NCBI GenBank assembly: GCA_903918755.1 | Contig: CAIXFN010000071.1 | Coordinates: 37,498-101,497, forward strand | Length of the DNA: 64,000 nt | Direction of reading: 5' to 3' | DNA from: an uncultured Pedosphaera sp. | GTDB taxonomy: Bacteria; Verrucomicrobiota; Verrucomicrobiia; Limisphaerales; Pedosphaeraceae | In this document: positions 1-8,873 of the stretch, piece after piece | Layout: each line of letters opens with the position of its first letter | Position numbering within the stretch: position 1 is the first letter of the stretch | Made by a program: the position numbers and the translations under genes | The notes under the pieces: generated by a model | The model's input: the letters and a program-made list of their open reading frames with translations, nothing else | Told to the model about the DNA's origin: nothing | Databases searched by the model: none

Positions 1-956
1 TGCACCCCATCGTAACCCTCCCCTGCCCAACCGGCGGCGGACCACACATTCCCATCCACATCCACACGAATACCATCGGAACCGCCCATTTTGCCATTCC
101 ACTCCATGGAACAAAACCGGCGGCGATTCCGCAGTTTCTGATCAGGGGTCACATCATACACATCAATACCCCGGGGATCGGGACCGCCGGTATCGGCCAC
201 ATACAGCTTTTGGTAATCCGGCGAGAAGCACAAACCGTTGGGCTTAAAACCTTCATCCGAGACCATCTCCATCTTCCCGCTGACGGGATCAATTCGATAA
301 ATCGCCTCCTTGATTTCCAGTTTCGCCAGGTGCCCCTCATAATCCATCATGATGCCGTAGCCGGGATCGGTGAACCAGATGCCGCCATCCTGATGGACCA
401 CGATGTCATTGGGCGCATTCAAGGGTTTGCCCTGCCAGTTGTCCGCCAGCACCCGGATGGTACCGTCGTGCTCATGCCGCACCACGCGCCGCGCATCATG
501 CTCGCAGGAAAGCAGGCGTCCTTCGCGATCAAAAGTGTTCCCGTTGGTATTGTTGGACGGCGCCTGGAACACCCCCACGTGCCCATCCTCGTCCAGACGG
601 CGAAGCAGGCGATTATTGGGAATATCGCTCCATACCAGATAACGTCCCGCGGCATTCCACGCGCAGCCCTCCGCCCATAAAGCGCCCGTCCACAGCCGCT
701 GGATCGCGGCATTGCCCACCTTGTATTTGGCAAACCGTTCATCCAGCACCAGGACATCGGGGTCGGGGTAGCGCACCGGGTCGGACCCGCTCCAGTCCCG
801 CGGGGAGCCGTTGGCCGGGCCCGCCAAAGCCGTCACCCCGGCGGTGCCGGCGGCGGCCAACGCGCCGAGTTTCAAAAAGCGGCGGCGATCCAACTGGGCG
901 GGGTTTCCCGTCGGGGAAGGGTCCGTTGGCGAACGCAATGATAGGGCGTTTTTCAT
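1..956 (-). CDS. SMP-30/gluconolactonase-family protein with Tat-type signal (partial, C-terminus outside window)
   Basis: The frame is open from the ATG at 956 to the window edge, giving 318 residues without a stop. The N-terminus carries a twin-arginine type signal (DRRRFLKLGALAAAG, near residues 24-38) and an Ala/Gly-rich segment, so the protein is probably exported folded. Beyond it come the features of SMP-30/gluconolactonase six-bladed propellers: the AEGCAWNAAGRYLVWSDIPN stretch near the first blade, NAPNDIVVHQDGGIWFTDP with the Asn and Asp that usually bind the metal, and KPNGLCFSPD followed by YVADTG. Family members hydrolyse sugar lactones or related esters using a divalent cation. 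An in-frame ATG at 962 is an alternative start. It is divergent from the amidohydrolase gene at 1261. The substrate cannot be read from sequence. Confidence 0.85.
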   Translation of the reverse strand, partial: MKNALSLRSPTDPSPTGNPAQLDRRRFLKLGALAAAGTAGVTALAGPANGSPRDWSGSDPVRYPDPDVLVLDERFAKYKVGNAAIQRLWTGALWAEGCAWNAAGRYLVWSDIPNNRLLRRLDEDGHVGVFQAPSNNTNGNTFDREGRLLSCEHDARRVVRHEHDGTIRVLADNWQGKPLNAPNDIVVHQDGGIWFTDPGYGIMMDYEGHLAKLEIKEAIYRIDPVSGKMEMVSDEGFKPNGLCFSPDYQKLYVADTGGPDPRGIDVYDVTPDQKLRNRRRFCSMEWNGKMGGSDGIRVDVDGNVWSAAGWAGEGYDGV

Positions 957-1260
957 AAGCATGATCCGGTGGTGAAATCGAAACCACGTTGCCGGACGGC
1001 CCACGATCTGACAAGCGCAATTGCCAGGAAAGTTTACCAAGCGCGGCCAGCCAGCCGGCCGAGTGGCGGACTGCGACCAGGTAGGCAGACAGGTGCGCTT
1101 ACTTCAGTTCCGCGGGCAATTTCAGACAACGACAAGACGATCAAAGTGAATGACCACATTCCCGTCCATGGCCAGCGATTTTGTCGCGAGATATTCCGGC
1201 CCGGAAGTGGGCCCTTCCGTCATCCTTGTTAGGCCACCGGGAAACGAATATCGTCCAGGC
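957..1260. promoter_or_regulatory. Divergent intergenic region between the lactonase and amidohydrolase genes
   Basis: About 300 bases separate the two divergent starts, so promoters for both genes must lie here if each is transcribed alone. The amidohydrolase frame is open upstream to 1150, but that extension has no signal-peptide or domain character and I treat it as untranslated. I see no convincing -10/-35 pair or operator palindrome. Confidence 0.3.
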
Positions 1261-2961
1261 ATGACGCAAAACCGCGACTCCCGTTCGTTGCGCCCCGGCC
1301 GCCTCGGCCTGTTGGCCGTTCTGGTTGCCACTTCCCTCGCAGCGCAACCGGCGGATCTCGTCCTGCGTCATACCACCGTTTACACGGTCAACGAACGGCA
1401 ACCAATGGCCCAGGCGGTCGCCGTGCAAGCCGGCCGGATTGTGTTTGTCGGGAACGACGCCGGGGTTGCCCCGTTCATCGGGCCGGGAACCAAGGTCCTG
1501 GATCTCGCCGGAAGTTTTGTTTACCCGGGATTCGTGGACGCGCACGCGCATTTCCCGGCGATCGGCGAACGGGAGATGGTCCTCAATCTGGAAGGCACAC
1601 GCACGAAGGCGGACTTTCTGGCCAAGGTGGAGTCGGCGGTGAAAACAGCCAAGCCGGGCGCATGGGTAACGGGACGCGGCTGGATCGAGACATTTTGGTC
1701 GCCGCCGGTTTTTCCGTCGCGGCAGGATTTAGACGCGATCGCTCCAAATAATCCCATCCTCCTCGAACGCGCCGATGGTCACGCTGCCATCGCCAACAGC
1801 ATCGCGCTCCGCCGGGCGGGCATCACCGGTTCCACCAAGGCGCCCGCGGGCGGCGCGATCAATCTGGACGCGGCGGGCGAGCCGACGGGAATGCTGATCG
1901 ACCACGCGCAGGGGTTGGTGGAGGTCCTGGTGCCGCCACCGGACGAGGCCGCGGCGGAGCGGGCGCTGCAACTCGCCGATCAGCGGGAGCTCTCGCTGGG
2001 CTGGACCCAGGTGCAGGACATGCACGGCGATTGGACGGAGGTGGCACGGATGCGGAAACTCTACGCCGAAGGGAAACTCCACATCCGGCTGCTCAAGGCG
2101 ATTACCGGCCCCGGTCCTGAAGCTGACCGCCTGATTGCGCAGGGGCCCGGGAGTCCGGAGTTCAACGACCGTTTCCAGGTCCGCGGGATCAAGCTGGTGA
2201 TGGACGGGGCCCTGGGTTCGCGCGGGGCGGCATTGCTCGCGCCCTACTCCGATGATCCCGGCAACACCGGGCTGATCACACTCGAACCCGCGGCCGCCCT
2301 GGACCTGATGAAACGCGCTTTGCGCGCCGGCGTGCAGGTGCAGGCGCACGCCATTGGTGACCGCGGGAATCGGTCCCTCCTGGAACTCTACGCCGCGGCG
2401 ATGGCCGCCGTGCCGCGCGCCGAACGCAAAATCGCCGACCCGCGTTGGCGGGTGGAACACGCCCAGATTGTGGCCCCGGTCGATTTCCCGAAGTTCAAAA
2501 CCCTTGGCCTGATCGCGTCCATGCAGCCGTCGCACGCCATCGGGGATCTCTTCTTCGCCCCGAGCCGGTTGGGTCAGGATCGTCTCCCGGGGGCTTATGC
2601 CTGGCAGACCTTGCTTTCCCTGGGCGTTCCTTTGGCTGGCGGCTCTGACGCGCCAGTCGAACGCGGCGAGCCCAATATTGAGTTCTACGCCGCCGTGGCG
2701 CGCACAGCCATCGACGGTCGCTCCGGTCCTGGCTGGCATCCCGAAGAGAAGGTGACACGGGCGCAGGCGCTGAAAATGTTCACCTGGTTTCCCGCCTACG
2801 CCGCGTTCGAAGAAGATCGCCACGGGTCGATCGAGACGGGGAAAGCCGCGGACTTCAGCGTCTTCGATCAAGACCTAATGACCATTCCCGAAGCCGATAT
2901 CCTCAAGACCCGGAATCGCTATACGATCATCGGAGGGAATATCGTTTACCAGGCGAAATAA
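1261..2961 (+). CDS. Secreted YtcJ-like metal-dependent amidohydrolase
   Basis: 566 residues. The start is set at the ATG at 1261 because it gives a signal peptide (basic MTQNRDSRSLRPGR, then LGLLAVLVATSLAAQP), whereas the open frame back to 1150 adds nothing recognisable. The body is an amidohydrolase of the YtcJ type: an N-terminal small domain with the TVYTVNERQPMAQAVAVQAG pattern, a metal-binding HxH in DAHAHFPA near residue 93, HAIGDRGNRS near 364, WRVEHAQI near 398 and GGSDAPVERGEPN near 460. The end (GSIETGKAADFSVFD) is also typical. Such enzymes hydrolyse C-N bonds in amide, urea or formamide-like substrates; the substrate is unknown. Its stop is 13 bases before the sheath gene, so the two may be cotranscribed although their functions seem unrelated. 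Confidence 0.88.
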   Translation: MTQNRDSRSLRPGRLGLLAVLVATSLAAQPADLVLRHTTVYTVNERQPMAQAVAVQAGRIVFVGNDAGVAPFIGPGTKVLDLAGSFVYPGFVDAHAHFPAIGEREMVLNLEGTRTKADFLAKVESAVKTAKPGAWVTGRGWIETFWSPPVFPSRQDLDAIAPNNPILLERADGHAAIANSIALRRAGITGSTKAPAGGAINLDAAGEPTGMLIDHAQGLVEVLVPPPDEAAAERALQLADQRELSLGWTQVQDMHGDWTEVARMRKLYAEGKLHIRLLKAITGPGPEADRLIAQGPGSPEFNDRFQVRGIKLVMDGALGSRGAALLAPYSDDPGNTGLITLEPAAALDLMKRALRAGVQVQAHAIGDRGNRSLLELYAAAMAAVPRAERKIADPRWRVEHAQIVAPVDFPKFKTLGLIASMQPSHAIGDLFFAPSRLGQDRLPGAYAWQTLLSLGVPLAGGSDAPVERGEPNIEFYAAVARTAIDGRSGPGWHPEEKVTRAQALKMFTWFPAYAAFEEDRHGSIETGKAADFSVFDQDLMTIPEADILKTRNRYTIIGGNIVYQAK

Positions 2962-2974
2962 AGAATTGATATCG

Positions 2975-4543
2975 ATGCCAACCACACCCAGCTATCCCGG
3001 AGTCTATGTCGAGGAATTCCCCAGCGACGTGCGGACGATCGCAGGCGTGGCTACCACGATAACCGCGTTCATCGGCCGGACGGTTCGCGGGCCGACCGAT
3101 GAACCGACACTCCTTGAAAGCTTCGCGGAAATTGAGCGACGGTTCGGCGGCTTGAGTCATGACTTGCCGCTGGGTTACGCGATCCGTGATTTCTTCCAAA
3201 ATGGGGGCCAGCAGGCGATCATCGTGCGACTGGCCGGTAATGGACAAAGAGCCCGGGAAACCGGCCTTAATCTGGAAGCCAGCAACCCGGGCAGTTGGGG
3301 AAATACGCTTACCTATGTGACCGATGCTACCGGCATTACGCCGGACACCGCCCGACAACTGGGATTGCCCGATGGGACGGTGCTTTTTAATCTCACGCTC
3401 CGCGACAACTCCCCGGGCAATGTACAAACCGAGCGCTTCACCCAGGTAGCTGTTTCGCAAGCAGCAGGGGCGCGTCGCCTGGATCCGGTTCTCCAGAGCG
3501 GGTCAAACCTGGCCCGGGTCCAAACCCGGGGCGATGGCGAACCCGATTTGCCGGCGATGCCGCCCGCGATGGGACAAACGATGGCGCTGAGCTCCGGCAC
3601 CGACGGGGGCCCGCTCTCGGCGGCGGATTTCACCGGGTCGCAAACCACCGGCACGGGTCTTTACGCCTTTTACCGGACCGATTTGTTCAATTTATTGTGC
3701 GTGCCCCCGGATATCCGGGGAGGAAACACGAACGCCATGGTTTATCAGGCTGCGTTGGCATATTGCTTTAGCCGCCGGGCGATCCTCATCGTGGACCCAC
3801 CCGCGGAATGGGGAGACGGCCAGAACGGTGCGGCGACGGCAACGACGGCCCTGGGCGGTTTCCTATCGGCTGCGGGATTGACCGGACCAACCGCCCGGAA
3901 TGCCGCCCTTTATTTTCCGCGCGTGGTGCAAACAGATCCATTGGCGGGTGGGAATTCGGACACATTTGTCCCCTGCGGGATGGCGGCAGGTTGTACTGCG
4001 CGGTCGGACACGAGCCGGGGAGTCTGGAAGGCGCCTGCGGGTCGGGAGGCGAATCTGGTGGGGACCCAGGGGTTGCAAGTAAATCTCACCGATGCCGAAA
4101 ATCGCGTATTGAATGCCGCCGGCATCAATTGCCTACGCACTTTTGCGGGAAGCGGTCCGATCATTTGGGGAGCGCGCACGCTGGCCACCGCAAATGAAAC
4201 CGCGGCGGCCGAGGTGTATCTCCCCGTGCGCCGCCTGGAGTTGTTTCTAACGGAAAGCCTGCTCCGGGGGTTGCGCTGGACCGTGTTTGAACCGAACGCG
4301 GAACCGCTCTGGGACCAAATCCGACTGAAGGTCGGCGCATTTCTGAATGGCCTGTTTCGGCAGGGCGCTTTCCAAGGGCAGACACCAAAGGAAGCCTATT
4401 TCATCCAGTGTGACCAGACCACCACCTCGCCCAGCGATGCAGCCCAAGGAAAGTTGATCCTACAATACGGCTTCGCGCCGCTCAAACCCGCGGAATTTGT
4501 GGTGGCGACATTGGAACTCCCGGCCGGACCCACACCGGGGTGA
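2975..4543 (+). CDS. Contractile-tail sheath-like protein, orphan
   Basis: 522 residues from the ATG at 2975; a TTG at 2966 is in frame but less likely. The first residues read SYPGVYVEEF, the usual opening of phage and phage-like tail sheath proteins. The last 110 residues carry the sheath C-terminal domain: VFEPNAEPLWDQIR, FLNGLFRQGAFQGQ, PKEAYFIQCD and KPAEFVVATLEL. The middle (residues roughly 90-330) is the variable surface domain. Sheath proteins form the contracting outer tube of myophage tails, R-type pyocins and extracellular contractile injection systems. No tube, baseplate, spike or AAA gene is nearby: upstream is an amidohydrolase and downstream a 700-base repeat-bearing gap. It may be a relic, one part of a system encoded elsewhere, or a sheath reused for another purpose. 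Confidence 0.88.
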   Translation: MPTTPSYPGVYVEEFPSDVRTIAGVATTITAFIGRTVRGPTDEPTLLESFAEIERRFGGLSHDLPLGYAIRDFFQNGGQQAIIVRLAGNGQRARETGLNLEASNPGSWGNTLTYVTDATGITPDTARQLGLPDGTVLFNLTLRDNSPGNVQTERFTQVAVSQAAGARRLDPVLQSGSNLARVQTRGDGEPDLPAMPPAMGQTMALSSGTDGGPLSAADFTGSQTTGTGLYAFYRTDLFNLLCVPPDIRGGNTNAMVYQAALAYCFSRRAILIVDPPAEWGDGQNGAATATTALGGFLSAAGLTGPTARNAALYFPRVVQTDPLAGGNSDTFVPCGMAAGCTARSDTSRGVWKAPAGREANLVGTQGLQVNLTDAENRVLNAAGINCLRTFAGSGPIIWGARTLATANETAAAEVYLPVRRLELFLTESLLRGLRWTVFEPNAEPLWDQIRLKVGAFLNGLFRQGAFQGQTPKEAYFIQCDQTTTSPSDAAQGKLILQYGFAPLKPAEFVVATLELPAGPTPG

Positions 4544-5244
4544 CGGGAAAGGGATTGGGGGTGGTCTGATGAAGTGGGCGAGCCCGTGAGATAAGCCGCC
4601 ACCCCGCGCAACGTGCCACAACGTAACCATGATCGGGCAAGCGGCATTCCGGTGTGATTAGTGCCTCGCGGTCTTGCGGGGGAAAACACAAGTGGTAATG
4701 CCAAGCTGAGTTATGATGACCCCATCATGTCTTTCGGGGCTGGCATCCCTCCAGGATGCTGAATCCATGATGACGCGTTTACGGTGGTGTCGTCGCTGCG
4801 CTCCTCAACCACCGGCTAATGGCTAGGGACCTTTCGGGTTCCGGAACACCGCCGACCATCCCGGAGGCATGCCAGCCATAAGCCGGGGGTTGAGCGCAGC
4901 GACACCCCCGGGACATGCGTTCGAAATCGACTCGATCCCCCCGGAGGGATCGCAGATGTCTGCCGATCGTTGCGATCTTTCCGGCCATGACGTCAATAAT
5001 AGGCACGCGCTTGCGGAGTGTCGAATGCACGGCGGGATTGGTTGTGCCGCATCATTTCCTTCATCTGATTTAGCAAACTGAAGGGCCTGGGGCAAACTGA
5101 ATTGGCTTGCCGAAGTAGTTGGAAACAATCGTTAAGCCGTGCGCCAGCGAGCTGCCAGGCGGGAGGGATAGCCCTTTTCGATCCCTTTTTGCGCCATTGA
5201 CATTTCTACCCCAATTCCGATGATGCTCAGCCAAGGCCAATAAT
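4544..5244. other. Intergenic region with inverted repeat, no gene seen
   Basis: A 700-base gap. Its middle holds the long inverted repeat listed separately. Short open frames here (for example 4869-5081 plus and 4823-5128 minus) follow the repeat arms and show no protein-like character. The last 80 bases should hold the promoter of the small membrane-protein gene; no clear motif is visible. Confidence 0.6.
4783..4909. repeat. Long imperfect inverted repeat (intergenic hairpin element)
   Basis: The left arm 4783-4824 and right arm 4874-4909 are near-complementary. The core GTCGCTGCGCTCAAC plus the GGCT(A/T)ATGGCT end is shared, and the left arm is longer mainly through two 3-base insertions. 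The loop is about 49 bases and itself contains short palindromes. Such GC-rich palindromes between genes are common in Verrucomicrobiota and Planctomycetota genomes. I cannot tell a transposon remnant from a structured RNA element. Confidence 0.75.
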
Positions 5245-5826
5245 ATGACACCCGATAAACTGAACCCGGTGTACTTAGCCGAGCTGACCGCCTCCAAAGT
5301 AGACTTCGGCCAGTCCGCCATGCCAGTCTGCGGCGTGCTATTGTTCATTTTTGCCCTGGGACTGATGATTTACCAGACCAGTAAGGGCAAATCCATCAAG
5401 TCCGCCCTGGTGTTGCTTCCCATGGCGATGTTGATGATCGGTTTTTCATACATCAAATCCGCCGAGGTGCTGGGGGTGAAGTTTGAGGAAAAAACCGTTG
5501 CCGATTATGCAGCCAATCCGAATGACGCCACCGCGCGGACCAACTACCTGCAAGTGATCAACCAGTTGGAAGCCGACCGCGAGGCCCATCCGAATGTGGC
5601 GCTGACCCCGCAAGTGCGCACGAACCTGGCCCAGGCGGTGGCGAGCCTCAATCGGAAGGCGAACCTCTCGGCGGAGTCGCGCCTGGCCCTGTCCCGCACC
5701 GAACTGCTGCTGGGCGATACGAACGCGGCGCGGATCAGCCTGCACACGGCGATCGCGGAGAATACGAATGTCCTCAAAACGATCAATCCGCGCCTGAAAT
5801 TCCTCTTGCCCGCCTCCCACCCGTAA
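5245..5826 (+). CDS. Small membrane protein with C-terminal helical domain, unknown function
   Basis: 193 residues. Two hydrophobic segments are visible, near residues 26-46 (CGVLLFIFALGLMIYQ) and 55-72 (ALVLLPMAMLMIGFSYI), with a short basic loop between them (TSKGKSIKSA). The remaining 120 residues are soluble and mostly helical, with a pattern like degenerate TPR helices (SAESRLALSRTELLLGDTNA). I do not recognise a family. It sits about 90 bases upstream of uvrA on the same strand, but nothing links the two functionally. Confidence 0.7.
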   Translation: MTPDKLNPVYLAELTASKVDFGQSAMPVCGVLLFIFALGLMIYQTSKGKSIKSALVLLPMAMLMIGFSYIKSAEVLGVKFEEKTVADYAANPNDATARTNYLQVINQLEADREAHPNVALTPQVRTNLAQAVASLNRKANLSAESRLALSRTELLLGDTNAARISLHTAIAENTNVLKTINPRLKFLLPASHP

Positions 5827-5917
5827 GCGCCCCCGGGCTGGCGGGTGTTTGAATGCCTTGCATCCCGCCGGGCTTGCCTTAAGTTTTTGACTGGTTGCAG
5901 CATACAATTGGCAAGAC

Positions 5918-8863
5918 ATGGCATTGGGATTCATCAAAATCGGCGGCGCGCGCGAGCACAATCTGAAGAACCTGACCCTGACGATCCCGCGCGACCAATT
6001 GGTCGTCATCACGGGGTTGAGCGGGTCGGGGAAATCCTCCCTGGCCTTCGACACTATCTACGCCGAAGGCCAGCGCAAATACGTCGAATCCCTGTCCGCC
6101 TACGCCCGGCAATTCCTGGATCAGATGCAAAAGCCGGAGGTGGATTACATCGAAGGCCTTTCGCCGGCGATCGCCATCGAACAGCGCGGTTCGGGAGCGG
6201 GTCCGCGCAGCATCATTGCGACAACCACCGAGATCTATGATTACCTGCGGTTGCTGTTTGCCCATGTGGGCCAGGCGCATTGCCCGGTAAGCGGCGTGCC
6301 CATCAGCGCCCAGACCACGACCGATATCGTGGACAAGATTCTCGCCCTGCCGCCAAAGACCCGGGTCATGCTGCTCGCGCCCGTGGTGCGGGATCAGAAA
6401 GGCGAATTTCGGGACGTGGTGGAACGCCTCGCCAAGGAGGGGTTCGTGCGCGCCCGGGTGGACGGCGAGATCCTGGAATTGGCCGCCAACGTGGCCGTGA
6501 AACTGGATCCCAAGAAGAAGCACACCATTGAAGCCATCGTGGACCGCCTGGTCATCGATGACAAAATCCGGGTGCGCCTGGGGGACTCGGTGGAAACCGC
6601 GCTGCGTTGGGGTGAAGGCCGGCTCCTGGCCCTGCAACAGGCACCCGGCGCGGCGACGTCTGATCCCTGGGTGGAAACCCTGCATTCCAACCGGCATTAC
6701 AGTCCGGCCACGGGGCAGAGTTTTGAGCCGTTGACGCCCAAGCATTTTTCCTTCAATTCGCCGGCGGGCGCCTGCCCGGTGTGTCACGGTCTCGGGCAAA
6801 AGCTGGTGTTTGATGAAGGTCTCATCGTGCCGGACCCGGAGAAATCGCTGGACCAGGGGGCGATCCTGCCCTGGCGCCGGGGTGGCAAACGGATGGTGGT
6901 TTACTACAAGGCAATGCTGCGGGGCATCGCCACACATTTCGAGCAAAGTCTGGAGGTGCCCTATCAATCCCTGCCCGACTCCTTCAAGCAGGTTTTGTTG
7001 CGGGGCTCCGGGGCCACGGAAATCAGTTTCAATTTTTGGCGGGCCGGAAAAATGTCCAAGGCGGACCGCCCATTTGAAGGGGTGATCCCGAACCTGGAGC
7101 GACTCTACGTGGAGAGTGAAAGCGAGTTCACCCGCAACCGGCTGAAGGCCTTCATGAGCCCGCAGTTCTGTGATGCCTGCGCCGGGCGACGGCTCAAGCC
7201 GGAAATCCTGGCCGTAACACTGGCAGGCGGCCAATCGCCCCCGGTCGCCCCGTCCAAAGGCAAAGCGGCGGGGAAAAAGGCCGCCCCGGCGATTCCCGGG
7301 CTTTCGATCATGGATGTCTGCGCCCTCTCCGTGGAAACCGCGGATGCCTTTTTCGCCGGGCTGAAGTTGACCGCCTTCCAGGCGAAAATTGCGGGCGACC
7401 TGGTGCGGGAAATCCGGGCGCGCCTCGGTTTCTTGAAAAATGTCGGGCTGGGTTACCTGACGCTGGACCGCGAAAGCGGGACGCTAAGCGGCGGCGAGGC
7501 CCAACGCATCCGTCTGGCCACGCAGGTGGGCGCGGGCCTGGTGGGCGTCCTGTATATTTTGGACGAACCGAGCATCGGGCTCCACCAGCGGGACAACGAA
7601 CGGCTGTTGAAAACCCTCGAAGGACTGCGGGACCTGGGGAACTCCGTGCTGGTGGTGGAACATGACGAGGACACGATCCGGCGGGCGAATTACATCCTGG
7701 ATCTGGGCCCGGGCGCGGGAGTCCATGGCGGAGAAATTGTGGCGGCCGGGACGCTGGCGGAAATCCTGCTCTCCCCCAACTCGCTGACGGCCAAATACCT
7801 TACCGGGGCGCTGACCATTCCGGTTCCCCCGGAACGAATCGCCCCCTCGGCCGAACGCGGCTGGCTCGAAGTGCTGGGCGCGTCCGAAAACAATCTCCGC
7901 GACGTGGATTTCCGCGTGCCGCTGGGAACGCTGACGTGTGTGACCGGCGTGAGCGGTTCCGGTAAAAGCACCCTGGTGGACGACATCCTGCGACGCGCGC
8001 TCTTCCGGAAGCTGCATGGCTCCAAGGAACGGCCGGGGGAACACCGGGAATTACGGGGATTTGAGCGAATCGACAAGGTGATTGTCATCGACCAGACCCC
8101 GATCGGCCGGACACCGCGGAGCAATCCCGCGACCTATACGGGGATGTTCAATCATATCCGCGATCTTTTTGCCAAACTCCCCGCTGCGCGGATTCGCGGT
8201 TACGAGGCGGGCCGGTTCAGTTTCAACGTGAAGGGCGGACGGTGCGAAAAATGTGAAGGCGACGGCCTGCTCAAGATCGAGATGCACTTTCTGCCCCCGG
8301 TTTACGTGACGTGCGAAGCCTGCCAGGGCCGCCGCTACAACCGGGAAACGCTCGACATCACCTATAAAGGACTGAACATCGCCCAAGTGTTGAGCCTGAC
8401 CGTGGAGGAAGCGGTGAACTTTTTCCGGGCAGTGCCCCCCATTCACACTCCTTGCGCGACCCTGGCCAGTGTCGGCCTGGGCTACGTGGGCCTGGGGCAA
8501 TCAGCCACCACCCTGAGCGGGGGCGAGGCGCAGCGCATCAAGCTGGCGGCGGAACTCTCCCGGCGCTCCACCGGCCGCACCCTCTACATTCTCGACGAGC
8601 CCACAACCGGTCTGCATTTCCATGATGTGGCCACACTCCTGGAGGTGCTGGTCAAGTTGCGCGCCGCCGGCAACACCCTGCTGGTGATTGAGCATAACCT
8701 GGATGTGATCAAGACGGCGGACTGGGTGGTGGATTTGGGTCCGGAGGGCGGCCACCAGGGCGGGCAGATCGTCGCGCAAGGGACGCCGGAGCAAATCGCC
8801 ACCTGCCGGGCCAGCCATACGGGCCAATATTTGAGTCGCATCCTCGGCGGGAATGGCGGATAA
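5918..8863 (+). CDS. uvrA: Excinuclease ABC subunit A
   Basis: 981 residues, slightly longer than the usual 940. UvrA is the damage-recognition ATPase of nucleotide excision repair, forming UvrA2 and loading UvrB. Both ABC cassettes are complete: Walker A GLSGSGKSS at residues 33-41 and GVSGSGKST near 676; signatures LSGGEAQRI near 523 and 865; Walker B ILDEPSIGLH and ILDEPTTGLH. Zinc-module cysteines appear as CPVCHGLG with CDACAGRR, and CEKCEGDG with CEACQGRR. An Ala/Lys-rich insertion (SKGKAAGKKAAPAIP, near residue 450) accounts for part of the extra length. The ATG follows a non-coding gap of about 90 bases. The downstream TPR gene starts within 11 bases of its stop. Confidence 0.98.
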   Translation: MALGFIKIGGAREHNLKNLTLTIPRDQLVVITGLSGSGKSSLAFDTIYAEGQRKYVESLSAYARQFLDQMQKPEVDYIEGLSPAIAIEQRGSGAGPRSIIATTTEIYDYLRLLFAHVGQAHCPVSGVPISAQTTTDIVDKILALPPKTRVMLLAPVVRDQKGEFRDVVERLAKEGFVRARVDGEILELAANVAVKLDPKKKHTIEAIVDRLVIDDKIRVRLGDSVETALRWGEGRLLALQQAPGAATSDPWVETLHSNRHYSPATGQSFEPLTPKHFSFNSPAGACPVCHGLGQKLVFDEGLIVPDPEKSLDQGAILPWRRGGKRMVVYYKAMLRGIATHFEQSLEVPYQSLPDSFKQVLLRGSGATEISFNFWRAGKMSKADRPFEGVIPNLERLYVESESEFTRNRLKAFMSPQFCDACAGRRLKPEILAVTLAGGQSPPVAPSKGKAAGKKAAPAIPGLSIMDVCALSVETADAFFAGLKLTAFQAKIAGDLVREIRARLGFLKNVGLGYLTLDRESGTLSGGEAQRIRLATQVGAGLVGVLYILDEPSIGLHQRDNERLLKTLEGLRDLGNSVLVVEHDEDTIRRANYILDLGPGAGVHGGEIVAAGTLAEILLSPNSLTAKYLTGALTIPVPPERIAPSAERGWLEVLGASENNLRDVDFRVPLGTLTCVTGVSGSGKSTLVDDILRRALFRKLHGSKERPGEHRELRGFERIDKVIVIDQTPIGRTPRSNPATYTGMFNHIRDLFAKLPAARIRGYEAGRFSFNVKGGRCEKCEGDGLLKIEMHFLPPVYVTCEACQGRRYNRETLDITYKGLNIAQVLSLTVEEAVNFFRAVPPIHTPCATLASVGLGYVGLGQSATTLSGGEAQRIKLAAELSRRSTGRTLYILDEPTTGLHFHDVATLLEVLVKLRAAGNTLLVIEHNLDVIKTADWVVDLGPEGGHQGGQIVAQGTPEQIATCRASHTGQYLSRILGGNGG

Positions 8864-8873
8864 AGCACGGAGC

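Noticed and set aside
2975..4543. Prophage interpretation of the sheath gene
   Set aside because: No integrase, terminase, portal, capsid or lysis gene is nearby; neighbours are ordinary chromosomal genes.
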